A stretch of DNA of 64,000 nt from an uncultured Bacteroidota bacterium (GCA_902775135.1 CACYKY010000002.1:62001-126000); one strand, 5' to 3'; positions 1 to 8,456 are shown, numbered from the stretch's first letter. A program made the numbers and translations. The notes: generated from the letters alone by a model not told the origin.

Positions 1-702
1 GGGTACAGCGATATTGCCATCGGCTGTGCCAAGTTGTTCGGCATCAGGCTCCGGCGCAATTTCGACGTGCCTTATTTCAGTCGCGACATTGCGGAATTCT
101 GGCGACGTTGGCACATGTCGCTGACGTCGTGGTTTCGCGACTATGTATACATCCCCCTTGGAGGCAGTCGTGTGGGACGCTGGCGGGTGGTGATGAACAC
201 CTTCGTTATCTTCCTGGTGAGTGGGCTGTGGCATGGAGCCAACTGGACATTTGTGGCGTGGGGAGCCTTCCATGCGCTGTTGTTTCTGCCGCTGGTGCTG
301 ATGGGGGTGAACAGGAAACACCGGGGAGTGGTGTCGGAGGGACGATTGTTGCCCACGTGGCGTGAAGCGGGGCAGATGCTGCTTACCTTCGTTCTGGCCA
401 CCGTGGGTTGGGTATTGTTTAGGGCGGACACCATCCACGACGCTGTTGTCTACCTGCATAACATACTGACGCATGGTTTCTTCCAGCATCCAGTGGGCTT
501 TGGTGACATGGGATGTCGGGTGTTGCTGGTGGCGCTTCCGCTGCTGATGGTAGTGGAGTGGCTGAACCGTTCGGAGGAGCACGGAATGGCGCGTCTGCCG
601 CGTTGGCGCTGGGTGCGCTGGATGTGGTATATGGTGCTGATATTCTTAATTCTGGCGTTCGCCCAGACGGGCGAGATGCCTTTTATCTATTTCCAGTTTT
701 GA
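1..702 (+). CDS. MBOAT-family O-acyltransferase, C-terminal part (5' end outside window)
   Basis: The reading frame is open from base 1, so the gene starts upstream. The visible 233 residues begin GYSDIAIG, followed by FWRRWHMSLTSWFRDYVYIPLGG and SGLWHGANWTFVAWG, the signature segments of the AlgI/PatA branch of membrane-bound O-acyltransferases; the WHG histidine is the expected catalytic residue. Several hydrophobic segments follow, as expected for an inner-membrane protein. Family members move acyl (usually acetyl) groups across the membrane onto exported polysaccharide, peptidoglycan or teichoic acids. The stop overlaps a TTG start of an SGNH-like partner (TTGA), the usual MBOAT/SGNH pairing. 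The acyl acceptor cannot be told from this sequence. An internal TTG at 34 is not the real start. Confidence 0.9.
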   Translation, partial: GYSDIAIGCAKLFGIRLRRNFDVPYFSRDIAEFWRRWHMSLTSWFRDYVYIPLGGSRVGRWRVVMNTFVIFLVSGLWHGANWTFVAWGAFHALLFLPLVLMGVNRKHRGVVSEGRLLPTWREAGQMLLTFVLATVGWVLFRADTIHDAVVYLHNILTHGFFQHPVGFGDMGCRVLLVALPLLMVVEWLNRSEEHGMARLPRWRWVRWMWYMVLIFLILAFAQTGEMPFIYFQF

Positions 703-1613
703 AACGCTTTGTCTTACATATAACCCTCTTCCTTCCGCTGGCGCTGCTCTTTGTGGTGGCCATGCTGTGGGCGCTGGGCGGAACGGGATGGCTGCGCAAT
801 GTTACCTACACCCTCGGGCATGACGACCGTTTGCTGACTAAGGTACGCGAGGTTTCGGCCCATAGGGGAGCCGACGTGCTCTTTGTTGGCTCGTCGCACG
901 CTTACCGCACTTTTGACCCGCGCATCTTTGCCGAACGAGGCATCGAGGTGGTGAACCTCGGCTCCTCCAACCAGACCCCCTTGCAGAGCGAGGTGTTGCT
1001 GCGCCAGTACCTGGATTCAGTGCAGCCGAGGCTGGTGGTCATCGAGGTGCATCCCGACATTATGGCCTACGACGGTGTTGAGTCGGCCCTCTATCAGCTG
1101 AGTGCCGTCCCGCCCTCGTGGCACATGGTGCCCATGGCGCTGCGCACGCACAACCTCCGGGTGGTGTGTACGATGCCTTATGCACTGCTGCACAACCTGG
1201 TGAGCGACACGGCGGACCGTTTTGAGGAGTCACGCGAGGGCTATGTGCCGGTGGGTTATGTGGAGCGTCCGGTGGAACATTACTCGCCTCAACCGCATGA
1301 ACCCAAGGCCATCTGTGTACAGAACTGCCAACGGCGGGCCCTGCGGCGGTGTACGAACTATCTGCAGCGCCGGGGTGTCCCATTCATTATGATAGAGGTC
1401 CCCGATACCCGAGCGCTGATGGATTCGTATACCAACCTGCCTCGGTTCCAAGAGGATATGTCCCAATATGGCCCGCTCTATTGCTCGCCTCTCCCCGTGC
1501 TTGACGACTCGTTGCATTTCTATAACGAAGACCACCTCAACCAGTGCGGCGTGGACCTCTACTGTCGTATGGTACGAGACCGAATAATCATCCCCAAACT
1601 CAACAGCTTATGA
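699..1613 (+). CDS. SGNH/GDSL hydrolase-like protein, partner of the MBOAT acyltransferase
   Basis: About 304 residues: one N-terminal membrane segment (roughly residues 5-30) then an extracytoplasmic domain. A GSSH motif (ADVLFVGSSHAYRTFDP) holds the block I serine of SGNH-fold esterases/transferases, and a C-terminal DSLHFYNEDHLN matches the catalytic Asp-x-x-His block. Such proteins (compare AlgX/AlgJ, DltD) finish or direct acyl transfer begun by an MBOAT protein. I chose the TTG at 699, which overlaps the preceding TGA, because it yields KRFVLHITLF leading into the membrane anchor; the frame also opens further upstream at 513 but that would overlap the MBOAT gene by 190 bp. The stop overlaps the anmK start (ATGA). 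Substrate unknown. Confidence 0.75.
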   Translation: MKRFVLHITLFLPLALLFVVAMLWALGGTGWLRNVTYTLGHDDRLLTKVREVSAHRGADVLFVGSSHAYRTFDPRIFAERGIEVVNLGSSNQTPLQSEVLLRQYLDSVQPRLVVIEVHPDIMAYDGVESALYQLSAVPPSWHMVPMALRTHNLRVVCTMPYALLHNLVSDTADRFEESREGYVPVGYVERPVEHYSPQPHEPKAICVQNCQRRALRRCTNYLQRRGVPFIMIEVPDTRALMDSYTNLPRFQEDMSQYGPLYCSPLPVLDDSLHFYNEDHLNQCGVDLYCRMVRDRIIIPKLNSL

Positions 1614-2713
1614 AGATACTCGGATTGATGTCGGGCACCTCGCTCGACGGCGTCGACCTGGCGCTTTGCAACATGACGGAAAGTGGCTACCGCGTGTTGG
1701 CGGCCGAGACTGTTCCCTACAGCGCCGAATGGCGCCAGCGTCTTTCGACATTGGAGGATGCGACGGCGCTAGAATATGCCCTTGCCCATGTGGAGTTGGG
1801 ACACCTCTTTGGACAGATGATCAACAAATTCCTTGAAGGCAAGGAACGTCCCGAGGCCATTGCTTCTCACGGGCACACCATCTTCCATCAGCCCGTAAAC
1901 GGGAACGCGACAAAAGGGAGCAGCCTTGTTTACGGTTTAACGACCCAGATTGGCGACGGCGACGCCATTGCCGCCGAAACGGGGCTGCCGGTGGTTAGCA
2001 ACTTCCGCACGCTTGATGTGGCTTTAGGTGGGCAGGGGGCGCCGCTGGTGCCTATAGGCGACGAGTTGCTCTTCGGCCAGTACGACGGCTGCCTTAACCT
2101 GGGCGGCATCGCCAATATCTCCTATCGCGCTGAAGGGGAGCGCATTGCCTACGATATCTGTCCATGCAATATGGCCCTCAACCGCATGGCCGCCATGCTG
2201 GGGTTGCCCTTCGACAAAGGCGGCGCCAATGCCCGAGCCGGCGAGACGCACACCTGCCTGTTGCATGAGCTTGACGCGCTGGAATACTACACCATGGACG
2301 GACCGAAGTCGCTTGGGAAGGAATGGTTTGTCGGGCAGTTCTGGCCGATGGTGAAAGCTTTTTTGGGCACGACGCCCTCGCAGTCGCGGGTGCGCGACGG
2401 TTTGGCTACCGTCACCTCGCACATCGCCATGCAGATAGCCCGCATCGTCGAAGCACAGAGAATCAAGACGTTGCTGGTTACGGGTGGCGGTGCATGGAAC
2501 AGCTACCTGCTGGAACTTGTGGGCGAATACTGCCCCGAGGTGCGTATCACTGTCCCTGACGCGCTGATTGTCAACTACAAGGAGGCCCTCATCTTCGCCC
2601 TCCTCGGCTACCTCCGTCTCAACGGTAAGGTGAACACGTTGGCCTCCGTCACCGGTGCCCGCTGCGACTCCGTCGGCGGAACCCTCAGCGGCATCCTCCC
2701 TTCGACAAATTGA
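1610..2713 (+). CDS. anmK: Anhydro-N-acetylmuramic acid kinase
   Basis: AnmK phosphorylates and opens 1,6-anhydro-MurNAc to MurNAc-6-phosphate in cytoplasmic peptidoglycan recycling. The 367-residue product starts MKILGLMSGTSLDGVDLAL, the diagnostic AnmK N-terminus; SHGHTIFHQP, FDKGGANARAG and LLVTGGGAWN are further family segments of the ASKHA fold. The length is normal for the family. The start ATG overlaps the previous stop (ATGA), so the gene is probably translationally coupled to the MBOAT/SGNH pair, giving an envelope-related operon. The last residues after SVGGTLSG look slightly divergent, and an in-frame thioredoxin-like remnant follows the stop directly. Confidence 0.95.
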   Translation: MKILGLMSGTSLDGVDLALCNMTESGYRVLAAETVPYSAEWRQRLSTLEDATALEYALAHVELGHLFGQMINKFLEGKERPEAIASHGHTIFHQPVNGNATKGSSLVYGLTTQIGDGDAIAAETGLPVVSNFRTLDVALGGQGAPLVPIGDELLFGQYDGCLNLGGIANISYRAEGERIAYDICPCNMALNRMAAMLGLPFDKGGANARAGETHTCLLHELDALEYYTMDGPKSLGKEWFVGQFWPMVKAFLGTTPSQSRVRDGLATVTSHIAMQIARIVEAQRIKTLLVTGGGAWNSYLLELVGEYCPEVRITVPDALIVNYKEALIFALLGYLRLNGKVNTLASVTGARCDSVGGTLSGILPSTN

Positions 2714-2863
2714 ACGAAGTATCGCTGTCTCACCATTGCCCGCGAGTATGGTTGCCTGACCATCCCCGTCGTCATTCTCTTCGAGGACGGCAAGGATCTG
2801 CGTCGCATCACCTCCGCCGTCCATAGTGAGGAGGACATCTATCGATTCATCGCTGGGGAATAA
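2714..2863 (+). pseudogene. Remnant of a thioredoxin-fold gene (C-terminal third only)
   Basis: Directly after the anmK TGA the same frame stays open for 49 codons to a TAA at 2861-2863. The translation contains IAREYGCLTIPVVILFEDGK and ends DIYRFIAGE. This matches the thioredoxin C-terminal half: the cis-proline strand (TIP), the following beta hairpin with FxDGK, and the final helix. No start codon and no CxxC active site are present, so it cannot be a complete thioredoxin. I read it as the end of a deleted gene; it would be translated only by readthrough of the anmK stop. Assignment rests on motif pattern alone. Confidence 0.5.
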
Positions 2864-2996
2864 CTATCTATTCTGTGGTGGACAGAAAACCGCCTCAGGA
2901 GGCCATGTCGTAGTGGTTAATAGGTGGTTTTACAATAGAGAGGTATAAAAATAAAGTGTTGTGAAATAGAGCGTTGAAAATTATTTTACAGAAAAA

Positions 2997-3028
2997 TTTG
3001 GCCATGTCGGGAAATGTTAGTACTTTTG
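2997..3028 (+). promoter_or_regulatory. Bacteroidota-type promoter for the tRNA gene
   Basis: TTTG at 2997-3000, 20 bp spacer, TACTTTTG at 3021-3028. This fits the Bacteroides consensus (TTTG, 19-21 bp, TAnnTTTG) and lies about 35 bp before the mature tRNA. The stretch 2864-2996 holds no gene that I can see. Confidence 0.75.
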
Positions 3029-3063
3029 CACCCGCTTTTGAGGCCGATAGAGGCCCAGATGAT

Positions 3064-3137
3064 GGCGGGATAGCTCAGCTGGTTAGAGCGCTGGATTCAT
3101 AACCCGGAGGTCATCAGTTCAAGTCTGATTCCCGCTA
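3064..3137 (+). tRNA. tRNA with CAT anticodon (probably elongator Met; Ile2 possible)
   Basis: A 74-nt cloverleaf: acceptor GGCGGGA with TCCCGCT (a G-U first pair), D-arm GCTC...GAGC, anticodon loop TTCATAA, T-arm ATCAG-TTCAAGT-CTGAT, discriminator A. CCA is not encoded, as usual in this phylum, which fits the CCA-adding enzyme at 31.8-33.3 kb. The anticodon stem lacks the three G-C pairs of an initiator tRNA, so initiator fMet is unlikely. Whether C34 is modified to lysidine (Ile2) cannot be seen. Confidence 0.93.
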
Positions 3138-3139
3138 CT

Positions 3140-3176
3140 AAAAGAGGTTCACTTGCATGGTGAGCCTCTTTTTTTT
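3140..3176 (+). terminator. Rho-independent terminator after the tRNA
   Basis: AAAGAGGTTCA pairs with TGAGCCTCTTT (one G-U) around a short loop, followed by a run of eight or more T. Confidence 0.85.
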
Positions 3177-3223
3177 GTTTCCCCTCCGCAATAATCCGGC
3201 GGCTTTCGCGTTATATTATCATT

Positions 3224-4309
3224 ATGGACGACAAACATCTTTACAGCAATTTTGAATATGACTCGGCGCTGAGTGTGGCTCCCGGCGTCAAGCAGCCCGA
3301 CCAGGTGAGCAGCAGCTATGTAGAACGCATGCGTGCTATGCGCAAGCAGGAGCCGACAGCGGAGGAGCTGGTGAGCGGCATACTCCACGGTGACCGCACC
3401 CTGCTGAGCCGCGCCATCACGCTGGTGGAAAGTGCACGTTTCGAGCACCAGAAGAAGGCCCAAGAGGTCATCGAGCGCTGCCTGCCCTATAGCGGCAAGA
3501 GTGTCAGGTTGGGCATCACTGGTGTCCCCGGCGCAGGTAAGAGCACCCTCATCGAGGCCTTGGGGAAGTGGCTCACCGGCCACAACCACAAGGTGGCTGT
3601 GCTGGCCATCGACCCCAGCAGCGAACGCTCGAAAGGCTCCATCTTGGGCGACAAGACGCGCATGGAGGAACTCTCAGTTGATCCAAACGCCTTCATCCGC
3701 CCCAGCCCCTCGGCGGGAAGTTTGGGTGGTGTGGCGCGCAAGACGCGCGAGATTATCACCCTCTGCGAGGCGGCGGGATTCGACGTGGTCATCGTCGAGA
3801 CTGTGGGTGTGGGACAGAGCGAGGTGGCGGCACACTCGATGGTGGACTTCTTCCTGCTGCTGCAGCTGGCCAATACCGGCGATGAGCTGCAGGGTATCAA
3901 GCGTGGCATCATGGAGATGGCCGACATGATCAGCATTAACAAGTGCGAGCTCGACCGGCAGCGCTCCGAGCTCTCGGCGGCGCAGTTCCGCAACGCACTA
4001 CATCTCTTCCCCATGCCCGAGAGCGGCTGGACCGTCAAGGTCACCCTCTGCTCGGCCTACACCAAGGAGGGCGTCGAAGAACTGTGGAACTCGGTGATGG
4101 ACTATGTCACCTTCACCAAGGGCAACGGCTATTTCTACCAGAAGCGACAACAGCAGAACCTGCGCATCATGACTGAAGCCATCGAGAATGGTCTGCGTGA
4201 GCGTTTCTACAGCACCCCTGGCATCGAGGAGCGCATCGAGCAACTGAGCAAGGACATTCTCGACAACAAACTCACCCCCTATGCGGCGGCCGACCAACTT
4301 CTCGGATGA
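3224..4309 (+). CDS. meaB: MeaB/ArgK-type G3E GTPase, methylmalonyl-CoA mutase chaperone
   Basis: MeaB proteins guard and reload the B12 cofactor of methylmalonyl-CoA mutase or related acyl-CoA mutases, using GTP. The 361-residue product has Walker A GVPGAGKST (about residues 102-110), the switch/base-recognition segments DPSSERSKGSILGDKTRME and SAGSLGGVARKTRE, VETVGVGQSE, and NKCELDR as the NKxD guanine motif, followed by the C-terminal dimerisation arm. The length is typical. No mutase gene is in the window. The stop overlaps the hemW ATG (ATGA). It implies B12-dependent succinate/propionate chemistry elsewhere in the genome. Confidence 0.93.
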   Translation: MDDKHLYSNFEYDSALSVAPGVKQPDQVSSSYVERMRAMRKQEPTAEELVSGILHGDRTLLSRAITLVESARFEHQKKAQEVIERCLPYSGKSVRLGITGVPGAGKSTLIEALGKWLTGHNHKVAVLAIDPSSERSKGSILGDKTRMEELSVDPNAFIRPSPSAGSLGGVARKTREIITLCEAAGFDVVIVETVGVGQSEVAAHSMVDFFLLLQLANTGDELQGIKRGIMEMADMISINKCELDRQRSELSAAQFRNALHLFPMPESGWTVKVTLCSAYTKEGVEELWNSVMDYVTFTKGNGYFYQKRQQQNLRIMTEAIENGLRERFYSTPGIEERIEQLSKDILDNKLTPYAAADQLLG

Positions 4310-5370
4310 TATACATTCACGTCCCATTCTGTCACCGCAAATGCACCTATTGCGCGTTCTACTCCAAACCTGCGCACGGGGTTGATGGCTTTGCCCAATA
4401 TGTCGACGTCCTGTTGGAAGAAATGGAGTGTCGCAAGGGTGAGCAGGCGCATCCCATCCGAACGGTGTATTTCGGTGGGGGAACGCCCAGTATACTGCCT
4501 ATTGGCGAGTTGGGGCGTATTGTGGACGGCTTACGACGTTGCTTTGATTTATCACAACTGGAAGAGGCTACGTTGGAGGCAAACCCTGAGGACCTGACGC
4601 CAGAATACCTGACAAGCTTGCGGGATTTAGGCCTTTTCAACCGCTTGAGCATCGGTGTCCAGAGTCTCGACGACGAGATGCTGCGCCTTATTGGACGTCG
4701 TCACACGGCACAGCAGGCCTTCGAGGCGGTGGAGAACGCTCGCAGGGCGGGATTCGATAATATCAGCATAGACTTTATCTATGGTCTCCCGAGTAATCTG
4801 GATTTTCCGAATGTTTTAGAATTTTTGAGGATTGTCTCGCATGTCTCTGCCTATGCGCTCACCGTCGAGGAGGGCACCGCATTGGCACGACAGGTGGAGC
4901 AGGGGAGGGTGGCGCTGCCCGGCGATGATGAGGTGGTGAGGCAGTATCATGCTGTGTGCAAACAACTTGACAATGCCGGTTTCCACCAGTATGAAGTCAG
5001 CAATTTCGCCCGTCCGGGCTGTGAGTCGAAGCACAACAGTCGCTATTGGGACCGCACACCATACCTTGGCTTGGGCCCCGGCGCCCACAGTTTCGACGGT
5101 CGGTGCCGGCGGTGGAACAAGCCCGATGGCACCTTTGAAGAGGAGACCCTCACCGAGGCCGATGCCTACAACGAGATGGTGATGACCACCCTGCGCACCA
5201 CCCGAGGAATTGCCCTCGTGCATGTGCCCGAAGAACAAATGGAGAGGTTGCACCATGGAATGAAACGTTATGTGGATTGCGGATGGATAGTTCTGAAAGA
5301 CAATCATTACGCACCGACAAAAGAGGGACTGCTCCATGCGGACGGCATCGCTGCCGAATTATTTGTTTGA
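4306..5370 (+). CDS. hemW: HemW-like radical SAM protein (heme chaperone / former 'oxygen-independent coproporphyrinogen III oxidase')
   Basis: 354 residues with the radical-SAM cluster CHRKCTYC (Cys9, Cys13, Cys16), YFGGGTPS as the SAM-binding glycine motif, and the HemW C-terminal domain with SKHNSRYWDRTPYLGLGPGAHS. The cysteine following the first cluster motif in catalytic HemN enzymes is absent (CAFYS), which favours HemW, a heme-binding chaperone, over a true CPO. It overlaps meaB by 4 bp. Codon choice, especially in the 3' part, is more AT-rich than in meaB, and a diverged second copy of the last 13 codons lies at 7069-7113, beyond the lipoprotein gene; both facts hint that this copy's 3' end was brought in by recombination. 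Confidence 0.92.
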   Translation: MIYIHVPFCHRKCTYCAFYSKPAHGVDGFAQYVDVLLEEMECRKGEQAHPIRTVYFGGGTPSILPIGELGRIVDGLRRCFDLSQLEEATLEANPEDLTPEYLTSLRDLGLFNRLSIGVQSLDDEMLRLIGRRHTAQQAFEAVENARRAGFDNISIDFIYGLPSNLDFPNVLEFLRIVSHVSAYALTVEEGTALARQVEQGRVALPGDDEVVRQYHAVCKQLDNAGFHQYEVSNFARPGCESKHNSRYWDRTPYLGLGPGAHSFDGRCRRWNKPDGTFEEETLTEADAYNEMVMTTLRTTRGIALVHVPEEQMERLHHGMKRYVDCGWIVLKDNHYAPTKEGLLHADGIAAELFV

Positions 5371-5398
5371 TGTTTTTTCCTCGTTCAAAAAAAAAGTG

Positions 5399-5406
5399 TA
5401 TATTTG
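5399..5406 (+). promoter_or_regulatory. Probable -7 promoter element of the lipoprotein gene
   Basis: TATATTTG matches TAnnTTTG 34 bp before the ATG at 5441. No well-spaced TTTG is found upstream, so only the -7 box is supported. Confidence 0.5.
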
Positions 5407-5440
5407 CACCATCATTCAATCAATCAAAAAATACGAAAGC

Positions 5441-6934
5441 ATGAAAAAGTATTTGATTTTTAGTTTGTTGTCAATCGTGTTTCTTCTGTCTGGCTGCAGT
5501 AAGGAAGAGGATTTCCATATCAACGGTATTGATTTTAAGAAAGCCGACATTGCAGGTGCCCAGATGTTGGCGTTGGGACAGCCTTCTACCGACGCCAAAG
5601 AGGCTAATGTGCTGTCTATGCTCTACAAAGTCAACGAACAAGGTATCCTTGAGGAGGTGGAGTACACGATAGAGGTGAGGGCTGAGAACGATTCTGTGTC
5701 GCATGAAGTCAACGCCCGAGTGCGTCTCTCCATACGGGAGTTGATTCCTTTTGGCGAGAAATGGCTTTGGCTGAAGGAATGCCATTTTGTCTGCCCTACG
5801 ATCGACTCCATTGAGAATCCTGACCTCCGCCGGGAGGTGGAGGATCTCCTGAGGCGCGAGGACTGGACCCGCAACTACCTTGTCAGGCTCACCGACGGGG
5901 CGCTCTTCGATTGGAGTTGGGGCCAAATCCCCTATGGTGGCCGGGATTTTCAGGAAAACACCGCGCAGTACTTCCGTGGACGTTGTGAACCCATTGGAGA
6001 AGACCTCTTTACGGTAAATAGTGAGTTGGAAATGTATTGCCTTAAAGACCGTGGCAATAGTATCGAGGTGAGCACCGTCACGCCTACCAGTATCTGGGCG
6101 TTCAATGTCTTCCCCCTCAAGGACGGGGTGCATATCGGGAGCGAGCTCGACTATGGTGGCGGTCATGAGCCGTATATCATCAATACCAACACACTCCAGA
6201 TTATTCCTATCCAGGTCTCGTCGGAAATGTATCCCGAAGGGTGGGAGACGTATGCCAGTAAGATGGTGTGCATCGATGGACAGATTTTCATCCCTTTAGA
6301 GTCCTTTAAAAACGAGCAATGGTCGGATACCAGATACCGCCTTTCCTTCTGTAGGGTACACCTTTCGGACGACCATGCCGTGGCCGATGAGGAGGTGGCT
6401 TCGGTAGAATTCAATAGCGAAATCAATAGTATGACTGATATAAGCAACACGGGTCTCGCCGAACCATTGTTCTATGGCACCGTATTCTCGTTTATCACTG
6501 GTGGACAGGGGACCCCATACCGGATTTTTACATTCGATTCTGAGCGGCAGTCGCTCAGCTACAAGCCGCTGCCCGACCACTATCCCAGCGATGCCACCGA
6601 CTACCGCGACGGCGTGGGCTATGTTGTAGACCATTCTGCCGATATTCCTACGTCCTATTGGCGTTGCGATTTGGCGCAGGAGACGGCCGAGATGGTTCCT
6701 ATTGTTTGGGACGGCGACCTTCAGAACTACCTTTCTCAGATGGTATTGAGTTCGCTTGTGCTTGAATATGAAATGGGTAGTAATTCCATCCTGGGCTACT
6801 GTATGCTGCTTGATGGCCGTAAGGTGAGTTTCCACGGTGATGCGGAAGGTCCCGACCGGGGTCGCATGCATATCCTTCTCGAAGGGGAGCAGACCGCCGG
6901 TGTGGTGGTGACTACTATGGTGCGACTGAATTAG
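5441..6934 (+). CDS. Lipoprotein of unknown function
   Basis: 497 residues. The N-terminus MKKYLIFSLLSIVFLLSGC is a clear lipoprotein signal peptide with lipobox LSGC (Cys19), so the start is 5441 rather than the in-frame ATG at 5336, which lies inside hemW. The rest is hydrophilic with many aromatic, glycine and Asp/Glu residues and repeated WDG/DG turns (SWGQIPYGGRDF, VWDGDLQNY), suggesting a beta-rich, perhaps propeller-like, periplasmic or surface fold. I do not recognise a named family. It stands alone between the end of hemW and a terminator, flanked by the two copies of the hemW tail, so it was probably acquired together with the resident hemW 3' end. Confidence 0.85.
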   Translation: MKKYLIFSLLSIVFLLSGCSKEEDFHINGIDFKKADIAGAQMLALGQPSTDAKEANVLSMLYKVNEQGILEEVEYTIEVRAENDSVSHEVNARVRLSIRELIPFGEKWLWLKECHFVCPTIDSIENPDLRREVEDLLRREDWTRNYLVRLTDGALFDWSWGQIPYGGRDFQENTAQYFRGRCEPIGEDLFTVNSELEMYCLKDRGNSIEVSTVTPTSIWAFNVFPLKDGVHIGSELDYGGGHEPYIINTNTLQIIPIQVSSEMYPEGWETYASKMVCIDGQIFIPLESFKNEQWSDTRYRLSFCRVHLSDDHAVADEEVASVEFNSEINSMTDISNTGLAEPLFYGTVFSFITGGQGTPYRIFTFDSERQSLSYKPLPDHYPSDATDYRDGVGYVVDHSADIPTSYWRCDLAQETAEMVPIVWDGDLQNYLSQMVLSSLVLEYEMGSNSILGYCMLLDGRKVSFHGDAEGPDRGRMHILLEGEQTAGVVVTTMVRLN

Positions 6935-7004
6935 GAATTATGTCCAGTTTGCGCGTTTGGTTGTAGTGAGCATAGGACAATGGATCATCAGGTAGATATA
7001 AGGA

Positions 7005-7036
7005 AGGGCTGCGTCGAAAGGGGCAGCCCTATTTTG
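7005..7036 (+). terminator. Rho-independent terminator after the lipoprotein gene
   Basis: AGGGCTGC (7005-7012) pairs with GCAGCCCT (7023-7030), followed by ATTTTG. The stem is perfect; the T-tract is short. Confidence 0.7.
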
Positions 7037-7056
7037 TTTGTAGATGGATAGACGAT

Positions 7057-7113
7057 ATGCACAAAGTCTTGCTCCATGCCGACGGCATGGCGGCGGAACT
7101 ATTCGTCGCCTGA
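7057..7113 (+). pseudogene. Displaced, diverged copy of the hemW 3' end
   Basis: From 7069 the frame reads LLHADGMAAELFVA then TGA. The resident HemW ends LLHADGIAAELFV. Over 13 codons 12 residues are identical while 8 of 39 bases differ, nearly all synonymous, so this is a related coding sequence rather than a recent duplicate. The remnant uses GC-ending codons like the rest of the window (GCC, GCG, TTC, GTC); the resident tail uses AT-ending ones (TTA, TTT, GTT). It overlaps the 3' end of the convergent SPOR gene. Confidence 0.7.
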
Positions 7114-7545
7114 GGTCTCGTCGTCGGGGGCGTATTCCTCGACGGTGGGAGGTTCGGCATAGATGTTGTCCTTGATGATGTATCCCTTGTACACTTCCCT
7201 TATTTCCTGCAAGAAGGCGTAGGCTTCGAGGCGGGTGCGGAAGTCGCCCACCTTGACCTTGAAGTTGGGTTCGTCGTAGATGATGTAGGCTTGGACGGCG
7301 GGGTAGTCGGTCATGAAACGTTCGCGCAGGGAGAAGGCGCTGTTCTTGGAGTTGATGCCGGAGAAGGAGGCTATCTGTACTCGGAAGCCTGGCATGGTTT
7401 TGACGCGGTTGTTGAGTTCCACATGGCGCGACACCATATCGTTCACGGCAACGTCGCCCGTCACGGTGACGCGTCCGGTTTGGGCAAAAGCATTGGTGGT
7501 CAGGAACGACAAGAAAGACAAAAGGATGATACCCTTTGTCTTCAT
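7099..7545 (-). CDS. SPOR-domain secreted protein
   Basis: 148 residues from the ATG at 7545, chosen because it gives a signal peptide MKTKGIILLSFLSFLTTNAFAQ; the frame opens earlier (7602) but the extra 19 residues are charged and unlikely. The mature part has GFRVQIASFSG and FKVKVGDFRTRLEAYAFLQ, the two repeats of a SPOR domain, which binds glycan strands stripped of peptides at the division septum. The acidic tail ends DDETSGDE. It probably acts in the periplasm. It lies 63 bp downstream of the universal stress gene on the same strand with no terminator between, so the two may be co-transcribed. Confidence 0.85.
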   Translation of the reverse strand: MKTKGIILLSFLSFLTTNAFAQTGRVTVTGDVAVNDMVSRHVELNNRVKTMPGFRVQIASFSGINSKNSAFSLRERFMTDYPAVQAYIIYDEPNFKVKVGDFRTRLEAYAFLQEIREVYKGYIIKDNIYAEPPTVEEYAPDDETSGDE

Positions 7546-7608
7546 GTTTTTGAACCTTGCTATTAGGATTGAATTATTATTTCTGGTTTTTGAAATCGGC
7601 ATGTTGAC

Positions 7609-8430
7609 TTAATATTGTGCGGTGTCAGCGAGGACCTTCTTGGGTCGCACGGTGAGGACGGGAATCTTGGACAGGGTGAGCATTTGTTGTGCAAAGTTGC
7701 CCATGATGAGGCTGGAAAGGGAACTCTCCTGCTCGGTCATGATGGCAATCATGTCGGCCCCGATGCGCTCGGCGTAGTCGATGGTGTCGGTGGTGACATT
7801 GCCCTTGACCGCCATGAACTCGGTGCTGTATTCGATGTTGTTGTTGTCGAGGTAGCGCTGCACCATGCTGATGTAGTTTTTCACCACCAGACGCACGCTG
7901 GGAGCCGACGACGTGAAGAGACCCAGGAGGTGAATCTTGGAGCCGAAGGTCTTGGCGAAAGTGGCGGCCTGTCCTATCTTCTGGCGAGTGTCGTCGCTAC
8001 TGTCGATGGGCACGACGATGTTTTCCAGTGCTTTGTTGAAGTTGAAGTCTTCGCGGATGAGCAGCACGGGCACGGGCGAAAGCTCGACGGTGCGGTAGCT
8101 GTTGCGGCCGAGGAGGCTCTTCTTCATGCCGCTCATACCGTGTGTGCCGACAATGAGCAGAGCAGCCTCGTCTTCTTCGGCCTGTTTGGCCAACTCCTCG
8201 GCGGGGTCGCCTTGACGCAGCACATACTCCAGTTTGATGCCCTGCAGGAGGTGTGCCACACCTGCATTGCGACGTTCAATTTCTTCCCTGATGGGGGCCT
8301 CGTCCTCTTTTTTTTCTTTCACATAAACCAGTCGGATATCGCTTTGCCAGCGGTTGGCAATGTCGATAGCGAGGTCGACGGCATAGGCCGAACCCGAAGA
8401 AAAATCGAAACCTACAACAACTTTGCTCAT
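7609..8430 (-). CDS. Universal stress protein, two UspA domains
   Basis: 273 residues from the ATG at 8430 (MSKVVVGFDFSSGSAYAVDLA). The first UspA domain ends in GTHGMSGMKKSLLGRNSYRT, the nucleotide-binding G-2x-G-9x-G(S/T) segment; the second starts NIVVPIDSSDDTRQKIGQA and ends KIPVLTVRPK but lacks a perfect glycine motif, as is common in fused proteins. It is a cytoplasmic stress protein of unknown client. A well-formed promoter lies just upstream. The in-frame extension to 8529 runs through that promoter and is rejected. Confidence 0.92.
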   Translation of the reverse strand: MSKVVVGFDFSSGSAYAVDLAIDIANRWQSDIRLVYVKEKKEDEAPIREEIERRNAGVAHLLQGIKLEYVLRQGDPAEELAKQAEEDEAALLIVGTHGMSGMKKSLLGRNSYRTVELSPVPVLLIREDFNFNKALENIVVPIDSSDDTRQKIGQAATFAKTFGSKIHLLGLFTSSAPSVRLVVKNYISMVQRYLDNNNIEYSTEFMAVKGNVTTDTIDYAERIGADMIAIMTEQESSLSSLIMGNFAQQMLTLSKIPVLTVRPKKVLADTAQY

Positions 8431-8456
8431 ATTAAAAGTGTAATAATTTGACGAGA

